Assembly (NCBI GenBank): GCA_949752735.1
Contig: OX457052.1
Coordinates: 15,622,064-15,686,063, forward strand
Direction of reading: 5' to 3'
From: Lumbricus terrestris
Taxonomy: Eukaryota; Annelida; Clitellata; Crassiclitellata; Lumbricidae
DNA length: 64,000 bases
Under the pieces are notes generated by a model. That model was not told the origin of the DNA. It searched no databases and saw nothing but the letters and a program-made list of their open reading frames with translations. The translations under genes were made by a program, and so were the position numbers. Positions within the stretch are counted from its first letter, which is position 1; the number at the start of each line of letters is the position of its first letter. Shown here piece after piece: positions 34,165 to 45,044 of this stretch.

Positions 34165-35896
34165 TAGGTCATTTCATTTATGTATGGGGAAAATATTTTT
34201 TTAAAAATTCTATGGTGCAACCCTCCTATATTGTTTCTAATGGCAAAATGTGAATGTTCACCAAATTTTAGGTCATTTTGTGGTGTTTTGACCCCAGCCC
34301 AACACGATCAACTGATTTAGTTAATAAATCATTGTTTTCCTGCATGACAAAATGTTTGTAACATAAGATAGTTACTCTACAAAGAATACAAGCTACATAT
34401 ATAGAAACTAACAAGTTTGGTAATAGTGTATACACATTACACAATGATATCATGTCAAATCACTTTACTGAATTTAAGGTTTTTGTGGAGGAGAAGGTTA
34501 ATTTCTTTAATGTCGCTTTTTGAAAGTTGGGAATTTCTTTGCGTTGATATTCGACCATTTGCAATAAAAGCTGTTTTTGTGTTTCATCATTGGTAACACT
34601 AGTTGAGAAGTCTTGGATTAGTTTCACAGCCCGCTCCGCCAGATCATTCACCACTTTGACATGCCGCACATATGTATCAGCTTCTTAGTATTGGGATCAT
34701 TATGAAATTCACTAACAGGTTTTCCTAGCCAGTCGGCGCCAATTCCCATGCTGTGAAACAAGAGCCAGGATTTGGGTCCAATAAGGGATGATAGCTTTGT
34801 ACTCTGGCTCAGCATAGGAAACGTTGGATGGCCCCTTTCAGACTGTCTTGGTCTAGGAATTCGGAGCAGTGTTCGAGCAATCTGCTGTCTTTCTGAAGTG
34901 GAAAGCCTGTTTGAAAAGAGAGAGAATACAGCACATTCTTCTGTTAAGTACCAGAAGTGCCTTTCCAAGGTTTTCATGGCTGCATTGGCAACTTGTGGAT
35001 CATGCTTGCAATACTTGTTCAAGTCATGCCATAGCTTGAGATCATTATACGCTGCATCGGCCCCAATGGATGAAGAGAGCCAGTTTTCAACGTAGAATAG
35101 CGCATTAAATTTACACAGTGCTTCCAATTTGCTGATCATGTCCTTGTCATATCCTGCTTGAGCACTGAAATCCAACATCTTTGCAGGATACAAAATGGAT
35201 GGCATCCATCGAGCATGATGCGCTGCTCCTGGCTTCAGCCAGTGTATTCCTCTTTCAGGTGTCTGACCGTGTCTCACCCAGAAGTATCAACAATAATTCA
35301 GCACATTCCCGATAGTCAGCGCGAGGTAGCAAGTTCTATTTATTTGAAGTAGAAAGTATTCTCTTCAGTGACTGTATAGGATTTCCTAGTGCGTTTCAAA
35401 GACCTGTCTTTGATTTCCAGGGTTTTAAAACCAGCTTCTGTGTTAATTGTTGGTCAAATAGAATCTCTTAATGAAATTGGTGTTGTCAGGGCCTGATGTT
35501 GCACCAAACAAGTCTTTGTGAACTGAACTCAAGTTTCTTTCAAATATGTGATGCCAACCTATAAGCCACGCTTCAGGCACTTCTCTATCATCCTTTCTAA
35601 GTAATGGGCGGTTTGGTGTGGATGAAATTGGAGGAACTACTTCCTGAGGTGGTTCTTTTTTCATATATTCACTCCTTGCTACCATGGGTACAGCCTCTAG
35701 AAGGTAAAGCAAAAAATTTACAATTTGCTACCATGTTGTCGATGTCCATTTTGAACACAAAACTACTTTTTAGGTGGGCGGAGGTCAAAACATGGCCTAC
35801 AGACCTGAAAATTTTCAGGCAATTATGTTTAAGTAATAGTAACAATATGGCAGGGTTGCACAATGAACATTGTAAAAAAATTCTTGCAATGGCCTA
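34165..35896 (-). mobile_element. 1.73-kb DNA transposon with perfect 8-bp target duplication
   Basis: ACGTATAC stands immediately outside both ends (34157-34164 and 35897-35904). The termini are inverted and diverged: left TAGGTCATTTCATT...; the complement of the right end reads TAGGCCATTGCAAG. About 40-60 bases in, both arms share a TGTTTCTA/TGTTACTA and GTGCAACCCT-CC-ATATTGTT block. Between them, the minus strand carries the remains of one long protein (next entry). Eight-base duplication plus a TAGG start fits hAT-type or KDZ-type insertion, but the protein does not look like a textbook hAT transposase to me. Confidence 0.8.
34460..35712 (-). pseudogene. Disrupted protein of an unclassified transposon
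   Basis: Pieces in different frames follow one another on the minus strand: a Pro-rich N-part with EAWLIGWHHIFERN (35443-35712); DYRECAELLLILLG (about 35300); IHWLKPGAAHHARWM through WYLTEECAVFSLF and GPKSWLLFHSMGIGADWL (34648-35277, with no ATG start); then VKVVNDLAERAVKLIQDF (34460-34669). At least two frameshifts separate them (near 35278 and 34660), so this copy is dead. I recall repeat-associated proteins with HHARWM and VVND.AERGVKLI motifs in other invertebrates but know no assigned function. Its position between matching terminal repeats makes it the likely transposase or accessory protein. Catalytic residues cannot be assigned from this copy. Confidence 0.65.
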
Positions 35897-35913
35897 ACGT
35901 ATACAGTATAATA

Positions 35914-36070
35914 ACTAGCTGTGCTACCTGGCGTTGCCCGGGGAAATTTTGGCTTTTCGCTCCACCCAGCGTTCCCCGACAAAGTTCGTGTATGTCTCTG
36001 TGTGCATGTCTGTCCATGTGCACATGCTTGTGGATGTGCGCGTGCACGTATGTGTAAATATCTACGCGTG
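35914..36070 (+). repeat. ACTAGCTGTGCTACCTGGCG repeat fragment
   Basis: GGCGTTGCCCGGGGAAATTT matches the start of the 5726 repeat. It continues into GTGTGCATG-type low complexity. Adjacent to the transposon above. Confidence 0.55.
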
Positions 36071-36793
36071 TGCATGCATGTGTGACGTTTATTCTCTTCG
36101 TTTCAACTTATACTTCATTTTTTCAATCATCCTAAAATGACCGTTGATCTCACGAGTCAATTCACCGCCTCAACCCAAACAGCGTCGTGCCTTTTCCCAC
36201 ATCACAGAGGGGACCACATCCAGCAATATAACCCCCCCTTCCCACGTCCAGCAAAAGTAGGCTACCCCGCATAACATCTAGACTCCAATCGTCGCCCCTC
36301 GTTTCCCTTCATTCACTCCGGGGAGGCGAAGGGACCCTCTCGCCGTCGTAGACAATTTAATAAGGGAGCTTGTCCTTTTCCGGCTGACTGAAGAGGACTT
36401 TGGTCGATTGCGAAGTATATTATTCGTCTGTAATGAAACGCGAGGCTTCGAGGGGGGGATCGCATTCACCCGGTCTGAATCTGCGGCGGGGGGCACGATG
36501 TGATGACGGACCGTTCGATCCTCTTTGACTTCGGTCGAGTGGAGACGAGATGGACCGACAAAAGACGGAGATTACCGAGTCAGAGATGGCGTATACGTGC
36601 GTGCTGGGTATATGCGTGCGTACAGTGTCTGATCCAATTACTCATCATCTATAGATGGCTCATATTAGACGTCTAGTGTCTGGTTCTAAAACATATAGGC
36701 TATGCATGTGTGCATGTAAGTGTACATACGATTATGCATATAGCCTACTTATATAATTCTATGCATTTGTGCATACAAATATGCTTACATTCA
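36071..36793. other. No gene recognised
   Basis: Unclassified; short frames only. Confidence 0.4.
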
Positions 36794-36802
36794 TAATTAC
36801 AT

Positions 36803-37018
36803 GCGAAACGCGGTGGAGCAGAGGAAAGTTCGTCGCCTATAGTGACCGAAGGGTCGCGGGTTCGTGTCCACCTCAAAGCCACTACGTGGCGACCTTGGAC
36901 AAGTTACTCACACACAATTGTCTGTGAGGATTCAGGAAGGCAAGGGGAAACCAGCTCATTCATCTGATACATGTACCTAGAGGCGTAAAGCCAATGAACC
37001 TGCCTACGGGCAGATAAC

Positions 37019-37113
<95 letters not shown>
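36803..37113 (+). repeat. tRNA-like SINE family A with (CAT)n tail and target duplication
   Basis: TAATTACAT occurs at 36794-36802 and again at 37118-37126, just after the tail. The body holds a B-box-like GGTTCGTGTCC (36859-36869) and then GACCTTGGACAAGTTACTC and GGCGTAAAGCCAATGAACCT, as in the copy at 1-231. The tail is about 95 bases of CAT (37020-37113). Direct repeats plus a simple tail indicate LINE-type retroposition. Confidence 0.85.
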
Positions 37114-37115
<2 letters not shown>

Positions 37116-37493
37116 TTTAATTACATATAATTCATGCAACAGAGCAGAAATGCTTGTATACATTGTACAACATACGCATGCAACGTGTAGTCCGAAATTT
37201 CCATGGCTATAATATGGAACTCACCTCTTACTCTTAAAGACTTAGTCCGTTAACTCGCTTTTTGTTACCAGACATTCGGGCCACATTACACGTGTGCTAT
37301 ATGTAACTAGAGATGGCTTTAGAAGTATGCTTTTTTTATCATGTACATTTATAATGTCTTGATGCAACTGAAAGTGGCATGAACCAATTGCATATCTTTC
37401 CGATCGAGGAAGAGATGTTCTAGGAAAGAGGTCGAGATGATGAGATCGGAAAAGCGCTTGAGAAACGTCGATCGTAGACATCTCGTCTGTATA

Positions 37494-37902
37494 CACTGTG
37501 TCCCAATAAATCGGGCACCCTTTTTATAATGTGAATAAAAAAGGCAAATCTTTATCGATTTTCAAAATTTCAAAACTGTTTTTATCCTGAGATAATTAAT
37601 TATCTTACACTAATTCAAATATGAAGTTTCTGGCATGAATACTGACGTCACAATTACGTCATTTGCATCAGAGAATTCAAATGTTAAGTACCGAACACAG
37701 CGATTTTTGTTGACATTTGGTTTCGATATGTAAATTAACGACGTCATTATCACGTAAATTTTTAATGATGGCCGTTCATAAATTACCAATTTGTAGATAA
37801 TTATCTCAGGATCAAGCCTGTTTTGAAATTTTGACAATCGATTAATATTTACCAGTTTTATTCACATTATAAAAAGGGTGCCCGATTTATTGGGACACAG
37901 TG
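37494..37902. mobile_element. 409-bp Tc1/mariner-like MITE, nearly palindromic
   Basis: Both ends read CACTGTGTCCCAATAAATCG from outside in; about 47 bases match perfectly, and similarity then continues with gaps to about 110 bases (ATCCTGAGATAATTA). TA flanks each end (37492-37493, 37903-37904). No transposase remains. The long arms make a foldback structure. Confidence 0.85.
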
Positions 37903-38149
37903 TATTTAGGCACGAAATTAGATACAGTCGTTGAATGCGACGGAAGAGAGATTCGTTTAACAATAACTATTGTCTTATCATGACCGACCTTCCGCAGCCA
38001 AAATGCAGTCGAGTGAAGGAGGGGTGATTGTGTTTGCGAGGTTTCTGGAAATCGATGTTGGAATGACCCTTGGATTATACCCCGTCTGCACGTGCCATAC
38101 AGACGCGAAGTAAACCGGTCGTGTATACTTTGGTTGCAAAATAAAATTA

Positions 38150-38263
38150 TTTGATTGATTGATTGACTGATTGATTGATTGATTGACTGACTGACTGACT
38201 GACTGACTGATTGATTGATTGATTGATTAATTGATCGATTGATTGATTGGTTGATTGATTGAC

Positions 38264-38323
<60 letters not shown>

Positions 38324-38325
38324 CG
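38150..38325 (+). repeat. (GATT)n/(GACT)n array
   Basis: TTGATTGATTGA and CTGACTGACTGA tetramers over about 175 bp. Confidence 0.97.
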
Positions 38326-38646
38326 AAGTGGTGAAGATCCAAGAGCTGAAGAATAGTTCGGAACTATGAGGAATGTTCCATTTGAAAAGCACAAAACCAG
38401 ACCGTGGTCAACGTGGGTTTCATGAACTAGAATCGTGTATAATCTTAATTAAATCGACCTTCAAACTTCACAGTAGAAAAAGTTTATGAAAGAGCAGATC
38501 ATACTCTGTTGAAACTGTATATATGCTCAGCCGAATAGAGACGGTTAGAGTGAGTGACCAAAGAGCACCCCTGAAACCCACGATAAGCACGGTCTGGTTT
38601 TGTGCCTTGTAAAAGTGTTGTATAAGTGTTGTATAAGTCTCAAGAG

Positions 38647-38917
38647 CAGGGCTTTTTAACGTGCAGTTGTACACAAAATGTGCAGTTCTAAATGGATTTG
38701 TACAGTTGTAGAAGCACTTCTGTACAGTTAAAACTAGTAAAAAGGGTAATTGTCCTCCGATTGAAAGTAATTTGCCATGGATGATGGAAAAGGAAAGAAG
38801 GAGTTGTGCAGTTCTAAAAATTCCTTAACATATTCACCGCCTACACGCCATGTTAAATGACTGGCTGTACTACGAGTTAACTCGTAGTAGGCGGCCAATG
38901 TGTTAAAAACAGCCCTG
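38647..38917. mobile_element. hAT-like MITE (CAGGGCT family) with perfect 8-bp target duplication
   Basis: CTCAAGAG flanks both ends (38639-38646, 38918-38925). The left CAGGGCTTTTTAACGTGCAG opposes the right ...TTAAAAACAGCCCTG. The right arm is split by a TTAA mini-element at 38825-38906. Relatives: 28705, 42771 (weak) and 56868. Confidence 0.85.
38825..38906. mobile_element. TTAA-bounded palindromic mini-element nested in a MITE
   Basis: TTAA at 38825-38828 and 38903-38906 flanks CATATTCACCGCC...GGCGGCCAATGTG, with an inner GAGTTAACTC palindrome. The uninterrupted relative at 56868 reads TTTTTAAGGAATTTT at the corresponding place, so a single TTAA was the target and was duplicated. Confidence 0.75.
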
Positions 38918-39183
38918 CTCAAGAGCAAGAGTTTCAGACAATCATCTCGTTTTAGAGAATGGAAATAACAGTACTTAGCAAAGTGGTTGAACATTAGGAA
39001 AATTGCATCAGTTTATATAACGCCTCTTTCGTAAAAACTTCCGAGAGACACGTCTAGAAAAGAGCATCTCCATGGAAAATGTTGTTGATTTTCAATGTGC
39101 CAACTTGCCACACTCGTACGACTTCTACTGACAACTCGTCTGGATTGGTAAGTGACTTTTCTAAAATCATTCAAAGACACCTT

Positions 39184-39475
39184 CTGGAGGACTTATACAA
39201 GACTTATACAAGACTTTTACAAGACTTTTACAAGAACTATACAAGACTTTTACAAGACTTATACAAGACTTTTACAAGACATATACAAGACCTATACAAG
39301 ACTTATACAAGACTTAGGCAAGACATATGTAAGAATTTTACAAGACTTATACGAAACCTATACAGGACTTATGCAAGACTTATACAAGACTTTTAAAAGA
39401 CTCATACAGGACTTATGCAAGAATTTTACAAGACTTTTACAAGACTTATACAGGACTTATGCAAGACTTATATAA
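39184..39475 (+). repeat. Minisatellite, 12-bp unit (ACTTATACAAG/ACTTTTACAAG)
   Basis: About 24 copies of GACTT(A/T)TACAA, with AGGACTTATG variants toward the right end. The LLQDLYKTYTR-type translation is caused by the repeat. Confidence 0.95.
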
Positions 39476-39502
39476 TAGTACTTTGAACTGTGTGTGTACG
39501 AT

Positions 39503-39680
39503 CAGGGCTTAAAGTGTGCCTGGACGGTCATGGACGGCGTCCATGCACTTATTTTAAAATCGGAATGCCGTCCTGCCACTTATTGGCCAGAACAGACTGG
39601 AAAGCTAGGGAGCGTCCAGGCACTTCTTTTGGAAAGGTAAGGGGCGTCCAGGCACTTATTTTTCCACACTTTTAGCACTG
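39503..39680. mobile_element. 178-bp hAT-like MITE with perfect 8-bp target duplication
   Basis: TGTACGAT lies on both sides (39495-39502, 39681-39688). The left CAGGGCTTAAAGTGTG opposes the right CACACTTTTAGCACTG. Three internal copies of GTCCAGGCACTT/GTCCATGCACTT occur. Confidence 0.85.
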
Positions 39681-39737
39681 TGTACGATACGCTGAAGAAC
39701 GTGCACTTATGGCACGTTCTACAGCGTATCGTACACA
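39679..39737. other. Near-perfect 26-bp stem hairpin with 7-nt loop
   Basis: GTACGATACGCTGAAGAACG on the left arm pairs with CGTTCTACAGCGTATCGTAC on the right, with one A/A mismatch and the loop ACTTATG (39705-39711). The outermost pairs use the end of the adjacent MITE, and the MITE's right target duplication lies inside the left arm. Too regular to be chance. It may be a precursor-like hairpin or a foldback element remnant; nothing shows that it is transcribed. Confidence 0.7.
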
Positions 39738-39926
39738 CGTCGTCGCCTTCAAAGTATACAGTGCACAGTTCACAGTACATGAGCAATACAACTGCTTCTT
39801 TTGTCTGTTTATTCATCACGAGCACGTATACGGTTCGGCGCACCTGTCTCAGCTGCGCGCGTGCTACAGGCATCGAATGACTGGAACTGAAATGATCGCC
39901 TGTGGGTGTTGTCTTCATCGCTATTG

Positions 39927-39985
39927 TCTTCATCATCATCATCATCGTCTTCATCATCATCATCATCATCATCATCGTCATCTCA
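39927..39985 (+). repeat. (CAT)n with CTT interruptions
   Basis: CATCATCATCATCGTC-type run. Confidence 0.9.
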
Positions 39986-40309
39986 GGTTAACCAAGGAGT
40001 CGTCCATGATCTACAGTTGCTGGGTGATAAACTAAACTAAACCAGTTGACTGTTGTGGTAAGTTGTGCCATTGCTTCCGCCACGACGCAGTGTTCGACTC
40101 GCTGCTGGATTGCGGTTTGGCCACACGCACATTACGAGACCCTGGACACTGCATGGCAACCAAAGTAATTTCACGTGTTGGCCTGGAATCCTAGATGCTG
40201 CAGTATCATCACTGTACATTCGCTTCTTAGTTTGCAAAAACGGAATAGGCCTAAATATACATTATATATGTATAATATTTGGATTCTGAATAAACACATA
40301 TTAGATAAA

Positions 40310-40560
40310 TTCATTCATTCGTTCGTTCGTTCGTTCGTTCGTTCGTTCGTTTTTTCATTCATATTTCCTTTCTTCTGTTTATTTGTTCGTTAACTAATTG
40401 CTCATTCATTTATTCATTTATTCATTTATTCATTTATTAATTCATTTATTCATTCATTCATTCATTCATTCAATCATTTGTTCATTCATATATTCATTTA
40501 TTCATTTCTTCATTACTCATTTATTCATTTATTCATTTTGTCACATAGTTGAAACTTTCT
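40310..40560 (+). repeat. (TTCG)n then (ATTC)n tetramer array
   Basis: TTCGTTCGTTCG (40318-40350) followed by TTCATTTATTCATTCATTC over about 150 bp. Confidence 0.9.
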
Positions 40561-40810
40561 TTTATTCATTTCTTTCATTCTTTTTATGCATCCGTGCCAT
40601 CGTTAGTAGGCCTATAATAGTATTCATCTCTTCGTAAATTACTTGAATCAATCAATTATTTATCCGTTCGTTCGTGCATTTCAGACATTTATGTAGCGCA
40701 GTTTTAATATATATATATATAAATTATTAATGGAAAGATGCTCCAAGATTAAATTTCCTCCGGGGGAAATCTTTCCGAATAGTTCTCATAATAAGCCTTG
40801 CATTCGCTAA

Positions 40811-41243
40811 CAGTGTTGCCACTGAGGTTTCAGAAATAAACCCAGATTTTCTTGCGAAAAACCCCCAGAAAAGCCCAGACTATTCAACAAGGCTATTTTA
40901 GACCCCCTTTGTTCAAATTAAGTTGGTGTTTGCTTGTTCGTAGGAGGTTTAACAAAATGTTCTTCAAAAGAGTCGAATGAAATGTAATTACAACTTTAAA
41001 AATATCAATTGTTAAAGTTGTCAGAGACTCGGCATCCATAATGACAATAGGCTTAATCGATATATTCGATAACACCCGTGGCTTAAGTTTACGAAGTTTT
41101 AAAGTTGTTCGAGGTTTCCAACCAAATTTTCTTAATGCATCAACAATCCAACGTTTCAACCACCTAGAACATTAATACTCTCCAGCAACTAGGCTATATC
41201 ATACCACTAGATGTCACTAGAGGATTGACCTGACTTATAGTGC

Positions 41244-41289
<46 letters not shown>

Positions 41290-41621
41290 CATGTTATACA
41301 GCTTAACAAGGAGAGAGGAGTTACCCGCCCTATATTGAGATGTCAAAATGGTTTATTTCTGTGAAGAGCTATTTTTCAGGTTATAAATTATTTGTGAATT
41401 GAAACGTGAGATCTTCATTGCGGGGTTTAAAATCAAAATTAGTGGAAAAAATTATTTATCACAACGATTTTACATTGAATTTCACAGAATATTCATGTGT
41501 TGTTAGTACAAATAGTCGACTCACCAAAATAAACCCAGATTTCGCCAAAAAAAAACCAGAAACCCAGACGAAGGCGAAAAAACCCAGATCTAGTGGAAAA
41601 AACCCAGCTGTGGCATCACTG
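40811..41621. mobile_element. 811-bp hAT-like element with perfect 8-bp target duplication
   Basis: TTCGCTAA flanks it exactly (40803-40810, 41622-41629). The left CAGTGTTGCCACTGAGG opposes the right CTGTGGCATCACTG. Both subterminal regions carry AAACCCAGAT blocks. An 88-codon minus frame (40893-41159) has no recognised motif. A (TA)n run sits at 41246-41285. Confidence 0.85.
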
Positions 41622-41774
41622 TTCGCTAACCAAAGCGTAAATATTTAATTCCGTCTTTGGCTTCGATGTGAGCATTATTTTTTTTAATATTGCACACAGC
41701 AACAAATGCTGTTAATGCTTTTCTGCAATTTTCCATTGCTAGTTTGCAGATTTCGTAGGCCTATATATACACGC

Positions 41775-42002
41775 GTGACGTTTGTGTGTGCGTGTGTGTG
41801 TGAATAGGTGTGCTTATGTGCGTATGTAGATGTGTGTAGGTGAGTGGGTATGTGTGTGTTTGTGTGTGTATGTGTGTGTGGGGTGTGTGCGTGTGTTTAG
41901 GTGGTTATGTGTAGGTGTGCGCTTGTCTATATGTGTGTAGGTGTATTCATGTGCATGTGTATAGGTGTGTGTGCGTACGCACGTGCGTGTGTGCGTGCGT
42001 TA
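41775..42002 (+). repeat. Degenerate GT-rich repeat
   Basis: GTGTGTGTAGGTG-type low complexity with many interruptions. Confidence 0.85.
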
Positions 42003-42261
42003 GGAACAATACGATATGATGACGCATGACTGAGAAAACAATTGCTGTCGAATTTAAATGGATGGCTGTGCGTTTTTTAAACCGACAAGAAATATTGAAA
42101 ATGACGAAATCGCCTCTTTTCCCATCGCGCGACGGCTTTCCATAGTTCCCTCTTTGTGCCAGACTTGGAGAAGTAACCGTTCAAGAAGCAATGTTTTTTG
42201 TCTCCGAGCAATTTTTGTAGGCCCCTACCACCTAAGGGAACATTATTACCTCGGGCAAAAA

Positions 42262-42752
42262 TTAAGACGAAGAAGAAGAAGAAGAAGACGAAGAAGAAGA
42301 AGAAAAATAAGAAGATGATGAAGAAATAGAAGAAGAAGAAGATGATGAAGAAATAGAAGAAGAAGAAGAAGAAGAAGAAGAAGGGAAAAAAGAAGAAGAA
42401 GAAGAATAGGAGGAGGAGGAGGAGGAGGAGAGGGAAGAGGAAGAAGAAGAAGAAGAAGAAGAAAAATAAGAAGATGATGAAGAAATAGAAGAAGAAGAAG
42501 AAGAAGAAGAAGAAGAAGAAAGAAGAAGAAGAAGAATAGGAGATGGAGGAGAAGGAGGAGGAGGTGGAGAAAGAAGAGGAAGAAGAAGGAGAATAGGAGG
42601 AGGAGGAGAAGGAAGAAGAAAAAGAAGAAGAAGAAGAAGAAGAAGAAGAAGAAGAAGAAGAAGAAGAAAAGAAGAAGAAGAAGAAGAAGAAGAAGAAGAA
42701 GAAGAAGAAGAAGAAGAAGAAGAAGAAGAAGAAGAAGAAGAAGAAGAAGAAT
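42262..42752 (+). repeat. About 490-bp (GAA)n/(GGA)n purine array
   Basis: AAGAAGAAGAAG dominates, with GATGATGAAGAAATAG and GGAGGAGG blocks repeated. The last 150 bases are almost pure GAA. Homopurine mirror symmetry allows triplex (H-DNA) formation. Confidence 0.97.
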
Positions 42753-42770
42753 GGTCATAACAGCAATCGG

Positions 42771-42948
42771 CAGAGGCTTTTTCAAAGAAATTTTTTAACT
42801 GCACAACCAACAATTTGAATCTGTGGTGTGCCTTTAACCGCATTTACCTTTTTCGAATGATTTTCACTGCACACAAGATTGCTTTTGCAACTGCACAAAT
42901 TCATTTATAACCGCACATTTAGTGCACAGCTGCGCGTTAAAAAATCCT
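42771..42948. mobile_element. Diverged CAGGGCT-family MITE
   Basis: AGGCTTTTTCAAAGAAATTTTTTAACTGCACAACC at the left and ACCGCACATTTAGTGCACAG-GCGCGTTAAAAAATCC at the right resemble 28705-28900. Ends are degraded. Confidence 0.45.
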
Positions 42949-43307
42949 AACACCGCCTGTAATTATATGTAGGCTATCGGTGTTCAGTGTTCACGTGTTT
43001 GCTTTCGACTGAATGCTTTCAGAGAAATTGTCTGACGGCTGTTACATTGAACGCTGTCCCGCCTCCCGCTGTTCTACTAGGCGCTGTTCCGCCTTCCGCT
43101 GCACGATGTGAGTGTGTTGATAAGTAAGATCTTGTCCGGATGACTCCTCGGAGACCAATCAAAGTGAATCGATAGGACTCCTGCGTTCGTTTAGTCTGTC
43201 TGTTGCGATCGGAGCAATTGATCAAAGCAGACGCAGAAGAGAGATGCAATGAAAGGCTGAGACTGCTTCAAGCTTCTTCATCAGTAAAAAGGACTTCAAA
43301 GACGCTT

Positions 43308-43545
<238 letters not shown>

Positions 43546-43737
43546 GATATTTCATTTTTTCACCCTATATAAAGTGATCACACATGCTCTAAGAAAATAT
43601 ATGAAGGGCTCTGTCGTTATTATCGTTATTTTTTTTACCCGAGATATCATTGTTTTTCAGGATTTACGAAAATTATTTTAGGAATAAAAAACGAATCTTC
43701 GAGAAATCAGACTTAGACCCAGGTTTCACAACCATTG

Positions 43738-44025
43738 TTAAAATAATGTGCCTCTGAATGCAATGGCATTGTGACGCGCTACACAGATGGAAAGACGTTG
43801 TAACAGGAATTTTGGTTCACGGTGATCTCCAAAGACTGCTGAAAGGCGACGTCCCAGCTCAAAGAGAAATTCTGTACCTTCAGCATTTACAGGGTTTCTA
43901 AACAACGAGAAAAAACATGTGGATTGCAGGCAGCAATGCATATTTGGCAGACGTATGAACAGCAGACTGCTCAGCTGCAGAACCTGCCGAAAATAGCTGT
44001 TTCTGATAGGTATGATGCAGTACAA
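43738..44025 (-). pseudogene. Possible mobile-element-derived peptide fragment
   Basis: The minus frame contains FLFELGRRLSAVFGDHREP, then FLLQRLSICVARHNA and FRGTLF before TAA. I remember similar LGRR..A.TGD.RE..FL.QRLS.A.QR.NA segments in repeat-associated open frames of aquatic animals, but cannot name the family. The frame is short and has no flanking domain. It could also be chance. Confidence 0.3.
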
Positions 44026-45040
44026 GTGTGAACCACTGTAGCATCCCAGGTCATGTATTATTTTTCCAGCAGACCAAAGAACCAGTGTGGCACCGTCGGG
44101 TTGTTTGCCATCGGTCCCCAGGAGACCGGTTGGCTCCTTTGCACTTGATGTACTCGTACTCTGGAGTGAACACCAAATTAAGTCAAAATGTCAGGTGGAA
44201 CGTCCCTTCGATAGCCTACAAACCAGCCCATGGCGACCATTGAGCCAACAGCATCGCCGCATCGACACATGTGAAGGCGACAGAGGTCAAGGCCCAACCG
44301 TGCCACTCGCACTGTCTCGATTTCAATGCAGACTCCACAAGAAGTGATTGGTAGGGTATACAGTTAGTCAATCGCCCGAGTAAGAAAACTGAAGTCAAGC
44401 CCGATTAGTGACATAATAATAAATCCATATAACTACACGTATACTCTATAATAGTAGGCTAATCTGAAATGGCTTAATCAGTCCAAATTTAATCTAATCT
44501 CCAGCCGTTGCCCAAAATTGTTAGGAAGAGAATAAAAGAGCTCTTAAATAAATGATTTAAGGACAATTTATGACAATCATTGAATTCATTATTAGTTCAA
44601 TCCCACCTAAGTCGGAGTCGACCAACAGAGAAAGAGAAAATGCATTTCCTATTCGCCTCTATTTGTCCATTTCATCTCCTACGCTATCCCACTCGTTCAA
44701 ATTCTTCCCGCTTCCTCAATCCAACGCTTCCATCTTTACCACCCTCACAATTCTTTTCCACCATCTTCCGCTTCCTATTTCCCTCTCCCTTTGTCCCAGG
44801 CTTCCTAAACGAGACAACGGCCGTGGAACCGTCGGCGTTTGTGCTGGAACAGTCGGCGTCTGCGTAGTTTGCTAACCCTGACGACGACAACGTGGCACAA
44901 ATGAAGCGAACATCGCCGGTCCTTTTGTCTTCGCCGACCAGAGCAGGCAGACTTTATCTTGTTACCGGACCTTATGTCAATAGATCCAAACCGCATCCGC
45001 TCGGCCGATGCCTCCTTCTCCGCTAATTGACTAGAAAGCC
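44026..45040. other. No gene recognised
   Basis: Unclassified; GTCGGCGTTTGTGCTGG and AGTCGGCGTCTGCG near 44830 form a short duplication. Confidence 0.4.
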
Positions 45041-45044
45041 TTCC

